Of a stretch of 64,000 bases of DNA, positions 40,754 through 51,738 are shown piece after piece; positions within the stretch are counted from its first letter, which is position 1; every line of letters starts with the position of its first letter. The stretch is from NCBI GenBank assembly GCA_001683735.1, contig LUGG01000024.1, forward strand, positions 372,001 to 436,000, in the 5' to 3' direction. Source of the DNA: Grifola frondosa. Taxonomy: Eukaryota; Basidiomycota; Agaricomycetes; Polyporales; Grifolaceae. Under the pieces are notes generated by a model, which was not told the DNA's origin, ran no database searches, and saw only the letters and a program-made list of their open reading frames with translations. The position numbers and the translations under genes are program-made.

Positions 40754-41939
40754 CGTTATATGAATTTCATACGATCTTACTAACGGAGATCCAGAGAAAT
40801 TTCATAATCTTGCCTTTTGTTTAGGCATGCTAAGTCGCCCGCGAACTCTAGGATCATTTGCGATTTGTACGGACAGACTCTGGTAGGCTACGGTGATCTA
40901 ATATCGTGCTGATTACCGGCCTCAAGCAACGTGCCTAACCTTCAAACTGGCCTCAGGGTGCGTAACCTTCAAAAATATTTCTAGATACGGTCCAGTCCCA
41001 TGGCACTTACCTGCGGTTATGATTACTTTATAGGTGTATTTATTTTATCAGAGTCCGTTCTGTTTCCTCGAATTATAAGTTTTCGTAGTATGCTCCCGTA
41101 CTCTTTGCACTCGCGGGAACAGATCCGATCAGTGGATGCTCGGTAATTGCCGAGATTCGCAATAGGAAAGAAAGGCGACCGTCGTTTAGAGTCGGAGCCT
41201 ATCCGTTCAGGTAAGAAATCTCAATAGTCCAGCTGAGAGACCCAAGGACATGCTAAGAGAAGTTTCATACCAAGTCCTAACGATCTATTTCCGACCAGTC
41301 CGCGAGAACGGTCGGTCAATGCATGGATACAGGGTCCGACCCTGTCGCTCATGGCTGTACTCTCATAATGACCGTTGCAACATGCAGGACAGCATCAGTG
41401 CGGTATGACGGCCCACTTGGCTGCGTAACGGAGACTGGGTAGACGCGAGTCATAGTCGGCACATTGTGGGTTGTCGGTTTCTCACCGATGTATATTAGGA
41501 AGCATGTGGAACACATTTTTCCCAGCCTGTGGGCGCTCGGCGGCTGGATTGTAAGCTGGTATGTCTCCTTTTGAGAAAAAAATCTTTCCGTCCTCATGAT
41601 TCACAATTAGAGTTTCCGACACTATCCTTTTACCCTCCCGAGAATCTTGGACAGATCTCGTAGGCGGCCTTTACTCGCAAGCGGCGAGATCTCCATGAAA
41701 CATTGATCTTCTATGCCGAGCATCCGTCACCATCCAAGTTCCGCCGTTTTGCTTGTCACACACCCCATTGGGTCCGCGGCATCTCCATTCTCTCAGTTAC
41801 GAAACCAGCCGCGCAGTGGCACCTGCTGCACTATAAATGATAACCTTCGGTGAGTGAAATTCCACCCTTCAGTATCCTTCGCTCACTCGCTGTCTTTTTT
41901 CGCTCTTTACTGCACTCCTTTCTTACATTTTTGTCGACC
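40754..41939. other. Intergenic, F-box to sesquiterpene synthase
   Basis: 1.2 kb without a supported gene. A TATAAAT at 41832-41838 lies about 105 bases before the sesquiterpene synthase ATG, and a C/T-rich leader follows it. Confidence 0.5.
41832..41838 (+). promoter_or_regulatory. TATA box of the sesquiterpene synthase gene
   Basis: TATAAAT about 105 bases upstream of the ATG, followed by a pyrimidine-rich leader. Motif and position only. Confidence 0.5.
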
Positions 41940-43228
41940 ATGTCTTGCGCTTCGCCCGCGGATCGACCATCAAAGATCGTCCTTCCTGACCTCATCTCTC
42001 GTTGCTCCTTCCCAATCAGACACAACCGGTATCGTAAATTAGCCAGTTCCGAGTCCAAGAAATGGCTATTTAAAGGAAGTTGCCTCAGCGCAAAAAAGCG
42101 CGATGCTTTCCACGGCTTGAAAGCTGGCCTCCTTACCTCAATGTGTTATCCGCTTGCTGGCTTCCCTCAACTTAGGGTCTGCTGCGATTTCATCAACTAT
42201 CTCTTCCATCTCGACAACATATGCGACGAAATGGACGACAATGGTACACATGATACCGCGACCGAGGTGTTGAATGCTTTACACCATCCTTACGCACCGT
42301 CACGACCCGCCACTCGCGTAGGGAGGATGACACGAGAGTGAGTTGCACCGTCTACACACGCGAAAATATCTGAACTTCCACCTCCCCCTCCTAGTTACTG
42401 GCGTCGACTCATTGTTACAGCGTCACCGGGCGCCCAACAGCGTTTCATCGAAACGTTCGATCTCTTCTTCCAAGCAGTGACGCAACAAGCAATGGATCGC
42501 AAAAGCGGTGCCATACCGGACTTTGAGTCCTACATCGCGATGCGTCGCGATACCAGCGGTTGTAAGCCATGCTGGGCATTGATAGAATACGCAAATAATG
42601 TACACAAGTTAGACTTCTTCAGCGCGTATTTATCTCATTCGTCGGTCTAGCTTGATTTGCCGGCGCACGTCATGACTCACCCCGTCATCAATGGTCTGGA
42701 GGAGGCTGCTAATGACCTCGTTACTGTACGTCTCCTGTTCGTCAGTCTACATCGCATGCTGATTATGTCCACAGTGGTCGAATGTATGCCATATCTCGTA
42801 GACTCCGTTGATATATGGCTGATGATCTCTGCTTTCATAGGATATTTACTCTTACAATGTTGAACAGTCAAAAGGTGAGTTCATACGGGATCGGCTGTAA
42901 GATATGCTATGCTCATGGTAGTACATTAGGCGACACGCATAATTTGATTGTTGTCATTCAACAGCAATACGGCCTCGACCTCCAATCCGCGGTCGACTTC
43001 GTTGGAGACTTGTGCCTTCAAACCATCGATCGATTCTCTATGCTTCGGGAGCAGATGCCCTCGTGGAGTCCTCAGATAGACAGACAGGTTCAAATATATG
43101 TCGATGGGCTCGGCGACTGGGTTATTGGGAACTTGGTATGGTCCTTCGAGTCGGAGCGATACTTCGGAAAAGCTGGAAAGGAAGTGAGGGAGAGCTGCGC
43201 AGTCAAACTGCTTCCTCGCCAGCAATGA
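41940..43228 (+). CDS. Sesquiterpene synthase (class I terpene cyclase)
   Basis: Cyclises farnesyl diphosphate; the product cannot be predicted. The start at 41940 gives MSCASPADRPSKIVLPDL. The metal-binding Asp-rich motif is NYLFHLDNICDEMDDNG (about 42198-42245). After a spliced intron the NSE/DTE motif reads WSNDIYSYNVEQSKG. It is assembled across introns at about 42726-42774 and 42782-42839, and the unspliced frame hides it. The RY pair is in SFESERYFGKAGKEVR (about 43146-43190). YIAMRRDTSGCKPCWALIEY and NDLVT are also conserved. The stop is at 43228. The gene appears intact. Neighbours are an F-box gene and MAK5, not tailoring enzymes, so it looks like a stand-alone synthase. Confidence 0.96.
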
Positions 43229-44088
43229 ATGTTGCGGACATTTTAAACGGTCAGTTGTCCACCCAACTTCGGCGATTTGAATCGTCATTAACTCATGCAC
43301 CTTCACAGGCTCATTATTCTAATTCTACCGACCTCCTGCTGACTTATCCAGCGAGTCTTTCGTTTGTAGCCTTTACATAGTCGTCTGTATCTTCTCAATC
43401 CCCATATTATTTATATCAGTACATACTGTCTCCGACGATAGATGATGTCACATCCGCTGCCGGCACTCGCACTCGTACTCTTTGCATTGCTTTCGTTTCT
43501 CATGCCTTCTACAGTCCTTCTTTCCATTAGACATCGGGTCAATCCTCGATTTACATTATCACCACTGACATTTGAGTATTCCTTCGGGAGACTTAGAATA
43601 TAACACATATCTCGTTCAGCCTACACAAGGCTGCATGGAACATTTACTTCACTGGGGTCACGCGTTGGTGGTTTTTGTTATTATATCTGTTCGACAATTG
43701 ATCGTGATTCGTAATCACAGGCTGTGAGAGTAATCTCAGCACTGTGTTCTTTGTGCCCACCTCAGGAAATCTTTCCACACGACTGATTGAATTATCAAAA
43801 GCGACCGTTCAACCCAATTCCACTGTATATCCGATTGTGCTCTGGGATGTTGATTCCAACGTGGGAGACACTAGGCCCAAGCAGGACCATGAAGCTGGTG
43901 GTCACTCGGTCATCGGCGGAGGCACGCAAGCCTTACAGCAACACTACGTGTAATATGGGAGCGGTATTCCATGTCTGGAAGAGTGATCGTATCACTGATC
44001 CTCAACCTAGAATCGATCGCTTTACACTTCGACTCGACCGGTCGTGAAGGGACGAAGGGAACGGACACATACGTCTCCAAGCAGAGCA
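43229..44088. other. Convergent intergenic region
   Basis: 860 bases between the 3' ends of the sesquiterpene synthase and MAK5. Short frames only; nothing supported. Confidence 0.5.
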
Positions 44089-46978
44089 TTATGATGCACC
44101 GAAACCCGTCCACTCCTCGAATTCATCCTTCACATTTGGTTTGCGCTTTTTGACAGCCACCAGATCGCTCCCGGCTTCCGCTCTTTTCAGGCCCACCATA
44201 GCCTCGTTATCTAATCGCAATTCAGCTCAGTTAGTGTTAGATCACACAGATGCGCTCTACGTACGTTCGCCAGCGAGAATATCATCAACAATGGAGGTAG
44301 TTCCCGACGTAATATACCGTGTTGACACGCCTCTCGCGACCAGCGGTTGAGCTAAAAGCTGTTTGAGTTCAGCTTTCAAAGCACCCGTCTTGGCATCGGC
44401 ATCCTTGCGTTTCCGTTTAGAGGGGACATCCTCTTCGTCTTCTAACTCACTAAGGTGGAGCAAGGACAATTGCTATGAGATCGTGTGCAAATAAATGCCA
44501 GCAAGTGAACTAAGCTACATACCTCGCGAGGTCCGAATCAAGCTCGATCTCCATAGCTTCCGCCGCCTCCTTGAGCCAATTTCGATCGTGTTTTTCCTTC
44601 CTCATTCTATGCTGCGCAACATCGATCTGACGTGCGAGCTGGATACGCGTCTTTAGTTTGTCAAGGAGATACAATTCCACAGGCATCTCAGGAATTTCTT
44701 CTTCTATATCGAGCATACGCAATCAGAATAGACAGCAAACAAGCAAACCATGGACGCACGTCTTGTCAAGCTGCCCATTAATGCACGAACGAGTTTTCGT
44801 TCGTCCGGTCCAACTATTAGCAGACTGAAGCCGCGGCGCATTGCACGTGCCGTTCGCCCATTACGGTGGACGTAGGTATCGGCTGTCCGTGGTACTTGAT
44901 AGTGGACAACGTGGTCTACGGCAGGGACATCCAGCCCCCGCGCGGCAACGTCTGTAGCAAGGAGGACGGATCGTGGGGTGGACTTGAATCTGTTGTGCGG
45001 AAGATGGTCGGTCATCTCAAGAGAGACTCATAGTGAAATAGACAACGAATACCTGTCTAGATTTTTTAGCCGTTGTCGTTGCTCGAGCTGAGAATGCAAT
45101 GGAAATGCAGCAATTCCGAGAAGATCCATGAGAGGAAGCAATCTTCGAATGCCGTCGATGGAGGACAAGAACACCAGTGACCGACCTGGATACCGAAGTA
45201 AAAAGTAGTACAGATACGCATCCTGTAGTGGTCGCAGTATGAATGAAAAAGATGTGACAATATTAGGGTACAGAGATATTCTTACCTTGTCATTTCCGAG
45301 ACACTCGATCTTGCTTTCCCTCAACGTGGCAACTACTCCGCCAACAGGACTGAGGTCGACGACTGCAGGCTTAGGATCCCGGAAGTCAAGCTTCATGAGT
45401 AAATCATCTGATACAATGCTATCTCAGACAATGAGATTTAGTGGAATCATGAAAAGTGTGTACCAAGAGTTGATGATGGCTTATCATTCTTCCTCCTGAG
45501 TCGAACATGCTTCTTGAGATTCTTCTGTAGGTCCTTGCTGAAAGTGGCCGAGAACACAAACGTCTGCAATTCGCCATCCCGGATGCCTTCTTTACTGTCC
45601 TCTTCGGCTTCTGTGGCATCAAGCCCTACCTCAGGCTCGGGCTCAATCTCGTCGTCCCTGTATGACATCAATATATTGTAAAGAAAATGAATGAAGGAGC
45701 AGCGTCACTGACTTTGACTGCCGGAGAGTGAGCCGCAGGATATTGTCGAGTTCCACAAAATGACCTGCTTCAATCATGCGATCTGCTTCGTCCAATACAA
45801 TGAACCGCAGCCGCTCGATCTGATTCGCTAGGTCATCGTCCTGATCGAGCAATGTTAGTTGTCGCGTCTGTCTCACAGCGATCAATCACACCTCTTGCAA
45901 AATGTCCCAGAGCGCCCAGGAGTCGCAACGAGAATGCGCACCACGTGCGAGGATGCGACGCTGTTTCTGTGCGGACATGCCTCCCACAATAGCTGCAACG
46001 CTGACTAGTGGGGGAAGCTTGGGTTTGACAGGAACCTTATCCGCATTTGCCTTCCCCTTGTTCTTTTTGCTCTTGCCCTTCCCGACGTTAGGGAGGATGA
46101 TATCTTCCTCCGGTGGTTGTTCGGACGGCGGCAATTGAATCTGGTTTAGGCAGGCATTGAGATGCGACGAGACCTGCAGGGCTAGTTCACGAGTGGGGGC
46201 GAGAATCAGCGCCCGCAAATCCCGTCGAGGCCTCGGATTTGAGTTGCTGAAACTAGGCAAGGATGCTGCTTGTGTGAGAAGATAGTGCAGAATGGGTAAA
46301 CCATATGCGAGTGTCTTCCCGGAACCCTGATGACCTGTAAGAATGAACTAGAGCCAGACATAAGGGTATGTGCATACTGTTTCCGCGACGCCAACAATAT
46401 CTTTGCCTTTCAGCGCAAGTGGGAGTGTCTGCGATTGAATTGGGGTAGGAGATGCGAATTTCTGAGAGTATAATGCACGACAGAGTTGAGGGTGTAGGTT
46501 GAACGAGTGCCAGTTTGGAAGAAGTGTTTCAGCTATCAGACTGTTAGTAGTGTATGACCCTTCGAGAGACCTCACGTACTATCGAAGGGAGGCTCCTCTA
46601 GCACACTCTCTTCAACTCCTAACTCAATCGGTGGTGTACTGGTGCTGTCCTTGGTTCCTCACTGGTTGAATTCTCCTCGTCTTCCTTGCCTGCTACCTGT
46701 AAGCTCTATCAGTACATGCAACGGTTCTATACTTGCATCCTGACCTTGAACCGAATCACCCTCCCAGCATCTGTTTCCTCATACACAACCTGTACGTCGT
46801 CCACTTCTTCCAGTTCAAGTAGACCATCAAGTCCGTTGCCTAAGTCAGATTCTCTTGGCCGAGAAACGGTTTTCCAAGGCAAGTCATCCGCCGTCCGGTG
46901 CACTGTTTTTGCACGTTTTCGGGACACGGGTGACGCCTTTGATTTGCGCTTCGCACTAGACTTTAGGATAGTAGGCAT
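44089..46978 (-). CDS. MAK5: DEAD-box RNA helicase Mak5 (DDX24-like), 60S biogenesis
   Basis: ATP-dependent RNA helicase of large-subunit assembly in the nucleolus. [20 protein letters not shown] starts at 46978. Motifs in order: Q-region [15 protein letters not shown], Walker A formed over an intron (VAET|GSGKT), [25 protein letters not shown] in [19 protein letters not shown] in [24 protein letters not shown], and HRNGRTAR. A Lys/Gly insert between PTREL and GG is typical for Mak5. The last intron joins LAGE to [14 protein letters not shown] and ends [13 protein letters not shown] at 44089. The expected [13 protein letters not shown] is broken. Between about 45911 and 45935 the frame is shifted and then restored, leaving [17 protein letters not shown]. 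This is likely a pair of consensus indels. Confidence 0.95.
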
Positions 46979-47774
46979 GGCTTCTGCGACTGTGTCAATC
47001 TGTTACACTTAGCAAGAGGCTGCTGCAGCGTCGGCGCAAGAAAGTTGTGAGCCACGTGACTCAACAACCCGATCGCGTTCTTTAGCGCTCACCCATCGCT
47101 GCTTTTGACCGCTACATCGGCTAGCTACAGCAGTACGCAAAATAAACGACTCAGTTTATTGTGGAAATATTACCTGAAATTGGACTCTGTCAGTCGAGGA
47201 ACTTTTTCCATAACATGTATTATTCCCTGCAAGCTATTTCCATCCCGAGCTGGTGAGCTAAAGTGGTGAAATGCGAGTGAATCAAGGGACACGTCTTGTG
47301 TATCCTTAAATGCCACAATAACTATCGGCGTTCTAGAGACTAAGTGGAATTCACAGCCATGGATTGTGGTCCGCGGAAATCTGCACGCGTGGCATGCAGA
47401 ATGTTTGCTCTGAATCCGTAATACCGTGATACGTCACTCTCCTCCCTGGTTCAATATGTGATGATTTTTTGTATAGAATTGATGCGTTAATTCGCCGATG
47501 TACTAGCCCAGAAAACACCGTAAACTTGTTGCGTGTATCTGACGAGGAGTGATGTTACCAACTTTGTAATTCGAAAGTCAATCATATGTTAAAATTGGAA
47601 GCCGCGAATTTACCGAGCTTGGGGCGCATGATTGTCTGTTCTAGCCCATCATGTAGAAGAACTACAAAAGCAGCTATACAGGCTTGAAATCTCTAATATG
47701 TACATCCTTTCCAAGCTTGTCGTCCTCGCAGTGCGTGAAGCACGCGGTCGAGGTCGAAGCGACATTGACTCCCG
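46979..47774. other. Divergent intergenic region with CACGTG box
   Basis: Promoter side of MAK5. CACGTG at 47053-47058 lies 75 bases upstream of the MAK5 ATG. A similar box precedes the ELYS-domain gene. No gene is supported. Confidence 0.45.
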
Positions 47775-48531
47775 ATGGCGCCTTCCCAAATAAGGCAAGC
47801 TTCCGACTTGGCTCAAAGACGTGGAGGGCACGAGTCTCTCTATGGTTCTACACTCAAGAAACACATCCCTTTACCTCAAATGACCTCTTTATCATCCGCC
47901 TCCCCGCCTCCGTCGCCTACCTTCGCCCGCGTCTTCCACATACCGTCGCACAGCATGCCGCTCAGCGTGTCGAGCGTCGCGAACATCTTCGTCAAGATGC
48001 GGCGGCACCACGCGAAGACGAAGGCGCACCACATAGACTCCACGTCGGGGGAGGAGCCGCAGACACATCCGAGCCTCGCAGGGGAGGGAGTCGTCTCCGT
48101 ACGAAAGGTTCCGCTCTCACGCGAGGATCACTTTTGTCTGCCGCGATGCAGTAGACGTGACCAAGTTGCTTAGAGCCGTCCGCGGCGCATTATACGAGAA
48201 GGCGGAGGCGCTTGGTGCGAATGTGCTAGTAGATGAGCTACGTATCTGCCTTTTGAGTTCCCGGGGTGAAGGTGGTACTGATAAGGCTCCTGTGCTGCAG
48301 GTGGTCATGTACTGTGTGCGGGCCCCGACATCGGAGCGATGGGAGCTTCAGAGTATATGTGCGTGTTCTCTTATCCTTGCGAATTCGAGTGAGTTTACTT
48401 ATGAATTGTCTTCCAGATTCGATACTCTGCCTCTGCGGCGCGTTCGGACAAACCTGACCCTAAAGACCAGTAGCTCTCGAGAAGGCACGGGCGTCCCCGG
48501 CCTCATGACAATCCTGAGCAGGCAAGAATGA
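47775..48531 (+). CDS. Conserved small fungal protein of unknown function
   Basis: I do not recognise a named family, but the C-terminal half resembles a small conserved Agaricomycete protein. Segments: FVCRDAVDVTKLLRAVRGAL, YEKAEALGANVLVDE, then after introns WSCTVCGPRHRSDGSFRVY, IRYSASAARSDKPDPK, RPVALEKAR and GVPGLMTILSRQE with stop at 48529-48531. The CTVCGPRHR piece has a Cys-x-x-Cys. Reading these in one protein needs an extra A in the AAA run at 48462-48464 and an extra G in the GGG run at 48489-48491. Both are homopolymers, so consensus error is likely. The 5' part (MAPSQIRQASDLAQRR) is Ser/Pro-rich and its start is a guess. Confidence 0.55.
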
Positions 48532-49887
48532 TTCGAATCACCCATTCCTTCCATCCATTTCACTTCGCACGCTCAAGGACGTTCACGGAGTTGTACCAAA
48601 AGATACCGTACATCCTACTCTAATCCCTTCCAACTGTATCACCAATCCCATCATCGGACGTACACCAATCATCCGTATATTTAAGTATCTCTCCTTATTT
48701 TGTCAATTTCCCTTCCTTTCTTTTTGTAGACCGTTGCGCTATACATCTCCCATGGATATCCGCGACAATACATCACACATACACGCACAAGGATATTGTG
48801 CGACACACATCAGTAGAGCAAATTGAAGATGTTTCCAAACCTGACGGTTCTAGTGACTCCGTAGAATGTATGAATACGAAATTGATTATGAAACGAGCGG
48901 CATATTGGGCTGCGGCGCAATTACTTTTAAGTAAGATGTTTCGTTCTAAGATTCGGTGCACGGTCAAGGATGTCCGAGGCGGAGAAGCGATATTGGCATA
49001 GCGACCGCCAACCGATAGCACGCAGTCTTCCTCGCAACAAACCCAAAACACTCAGCCCGGAGCTTACTCGAAACTAGCGCCCACAAGATCCAGTCAGTAC
49101 ATCCTCCCGCGAGGCAAGCGCATCGGCGAGGAACGGGAAGATGGCGAAACTCCTGGCCGAACCCTGCGATCGAGCGGATGAGGCCTGTGGGGAGCTCGCG
49201 CAGGCATCTTCATCATGGGCGGATAGGTCGGGTCCAGGAGGGCGGCGATGAACGAGACTGTAGCTGCGGATGACTAGCTCCAGACTGCACGATGATACAC
49301 GCCCGCACGGTCGGATGCTGGGTTTTGGTTGTCCGTGTGAACTTCTGTAATTTAATGCTTGAGCGCCTGTACTCCAGTGTACGAGCGCCTGGATGCCTGC
49401 TGCCAATTAGTCCATCGTCATCCTCGATCTTCTCAACTGTTTTCCAGTGTATCTACTCATGTAAACCACCTGTACTAGTTTTCAATCAAATCCCAGCATT
49501 CACTCATGAGTATCCTGTGTCCGAAACTATTGCAAATCAATGTTAGTTTCAACAAGCCTCGAGTGTCCTCCCAGTCGCCAATTCTTGCAACACTGAGTGT
49601 GTACACCAACTTTGCACAAACAAAACCAATGCCGCTATTGTATTAAATCTACTAATGGACTCTTGCATAGATGGGAGACTGAAATTATCACCGATGACAA
49701 GGCAAGGTATCCCGATAACTACTGTTGCCAACAGAGTCAGGACTGTTAACACTGACTCGCTCCTTGCCGGGTCCTTTATGACTTTGGCATCAAATGTCGT
49801 GACGCCGGCAGGATATGTGACAGTAAATATAAAACCATTACCAATATAAACCAAATATATTACTTCCGTTCTAAGTTTGTGTAATGC
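48532..49887. other. Gene-poor transition into repeat compartment
   Basis: 1.35 kb with no supported gene. The left half is C/T-rich and of normal CpG content. From about 49300 the sequence becomes AT-rich and CpG-poor. Frames at 49074-49406 and 49549-49854 (-) were examined and not accepted. Confidence 0.45.
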
Positions 49888-50591
49888 TAAGGCTCCAAGT
49901 ATTTAATTTATTTACTATATATGTTTATTTATAGACAGGCTGGTATATAGTAAATACACAGTAAATAAATAGTAAATACTATCTCATATAGCAGCAGCTC
50001 GGTAACTTTGAGATCATGCCAAATTAAACACAATGCTATCAAATATCAGCAGTTTGATGTTGTGTAAATGCTGGGCACATGTGAATTCTGAATGAGTGAG
50101 CAGATAACCATATATAGCCACTGTCAGTCCATATTGGTCAATGATTGTGACACCAAGTCAATGGATAAAAATTCACATTTATTTGCTGGGCACAAAATTA
50201 TACTGATAGTAGTGAAGATCTTACTCACTGTTGGTGTGGTGAAAGGTTTGTCAGCAAACTTATTGATTTTTCTATATACTAAATATGATTTAGGCACATG
50301 CATATGAGTTTCTAGTGATTTCTATGATTGTGAAGGACTTTCTGGCAACTTTGGGAGCTAGTGTTGCTGTGAAACATTTATTCTCATCACCTCATCACAT
50401 TTGCACTGATATGAGGAGTTTTCTAAAGGCTGAAACAATTTTTATAGCAATGTGTACAAAATAGTGGATTTGTGAGGGACATTTCAATTCTAATCGAGGT
50501 ATACTATATATACCATTTATATACTGTATATATACTATTATCATTTATTTACTAAAAGTTCATAAATGTAAACTAAATGGTTGGAGCCTTA
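49888..50591. mobile_element. Non-autonomous terminal-inverted-repeat element (MITE-like)
   Basis: The ends are perfect 11-base inverted repeats, TAAGGCTCCAA at 49888-49898 and TTGGAGCCTTA at 50581-50591. Similarity continues inward imperfectly (GTATTTAATTTATTTAC against CCATTTAGTTTACATTTA). The subterminal regions are low-complexity TATTTAC/ATATAT. There is no coding capacity over its 704 bases. TA on both sides would fit a TA target duplication of the Tc1/mariner type, but because the outer TA is part of the palindrome this is not decisive. Confidence 0.6.
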
Positions 50592-51738
50592 TACAGTAAC
50601 GCACAACTGCCTCTCAATATCCCTCCTTCGCTCTGCAACCATTTCCTCTCCCTGCTGTCTGTGCTCTCTGTCTGGCTTTGTCACTAACTCTTATTCCTTT
50701 GTGCAAGCACGTACAACCCACCATGTCCTGTATACCCCCTTCCAGCACGGTGTGCCGACCATCGCCACCAAGGATATGACCATGCACCCCACGTGTGTGC
50801 CCATCTTAGGGTGATGCTATGAGCAAGTTGCAGCTGATGAACCTGAAGGCCACCAGCATGGAGCTGGATACTGCGAGCATGGGCTGCATGATCCTGGAGC
50901 TGCTTGTGGTGGAGACACCATGGAGCAGTATGGAACAAACTATGGAAGGCACTCTCCATTGTTAAGGTATGTATATGCCCTGTGCACAGTATATATAACT
51001 GACCTGGCATGCTGCAGATGATGCTGCTACTCCTGACAGAGCCACCACATGCGAGTGTTAGTGCAGTGTTTGTCAAAGACCACATCATGTTGTTGATGCC
51101 AGTGTGACCTTGTGTGCTCATTAAGTATTATCCCACTCATGTGAAATGCACTGCTCATCGAGTTCTAGCAACACCTGAGTTGTTTGCAGCTTGCGGCATT
51201 ATATACATCTGTTATCCTCCTACTTTGTATGCTCTTATATAATAATGAAATGAATTTTTTGAAGAGCATGTTTTGTCTTAGCTGTGGCAGGGGCTACGCT
51301 TCATGACTGTCAGTCTAATTTCTGAGTACCTAGAATGTTTGCATCATAATAGAGCTGGTTTTATGTGTCCGTCGTTGTAGAATTCAGACACATCATGTGT
51401 GACGAATTGGTGGTGATGTTTTTGTGACATCTTCCTGGCAGCTGCAAGTCTGAATCAAGCAACTACCTTTGTAATTATTGGCATACTTCACTTCTCAGAT
51501 CTCATACAAGTTGTTTTGTTTCAGACAGATATATTAGCTCTGTTTTGGAATGCTTGTATAAATGGCCACGTGAAGTTGCAAGCTAATGCCACATTGGTGA
51601 TGGTGATGCTCAATGCTTGCTGGTTGGTTCAACTGTCCATGTCACAATATAACCATAATTCCAGTGGAAAGAATCAGCATGCAGACACTTGTTTGTACTT
51701 CACTGTGACTAGTGTTTAATTAACTGACTTATTCCAAG
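50592..51738. other. CpG-poor degraded sequence
   Basis: No open frame of recognisable origin. A stretch near 50820-50940 reads as Met/Leu/Glu-rich in one frame, but nothing supports a family. It is probably old repeat sequence, like its surroundings. Confidence 0.4.

Noticed and set aside
41940..43228. Terpene cluster joining the synthase with the MFS at 34969-38315 and the P450 at 4340-6526
   Set aside because: Unrelated housekeeping genes lie between the P450 and the synthase, and the MFS is separated by an F-box gene. There is no evidence of co-regulation.
49074..49854. Minus-strand frames as small genes
   Set aside because: Composition is poor, no conserved features, and the right part lies in decayed repeat-like sequence.
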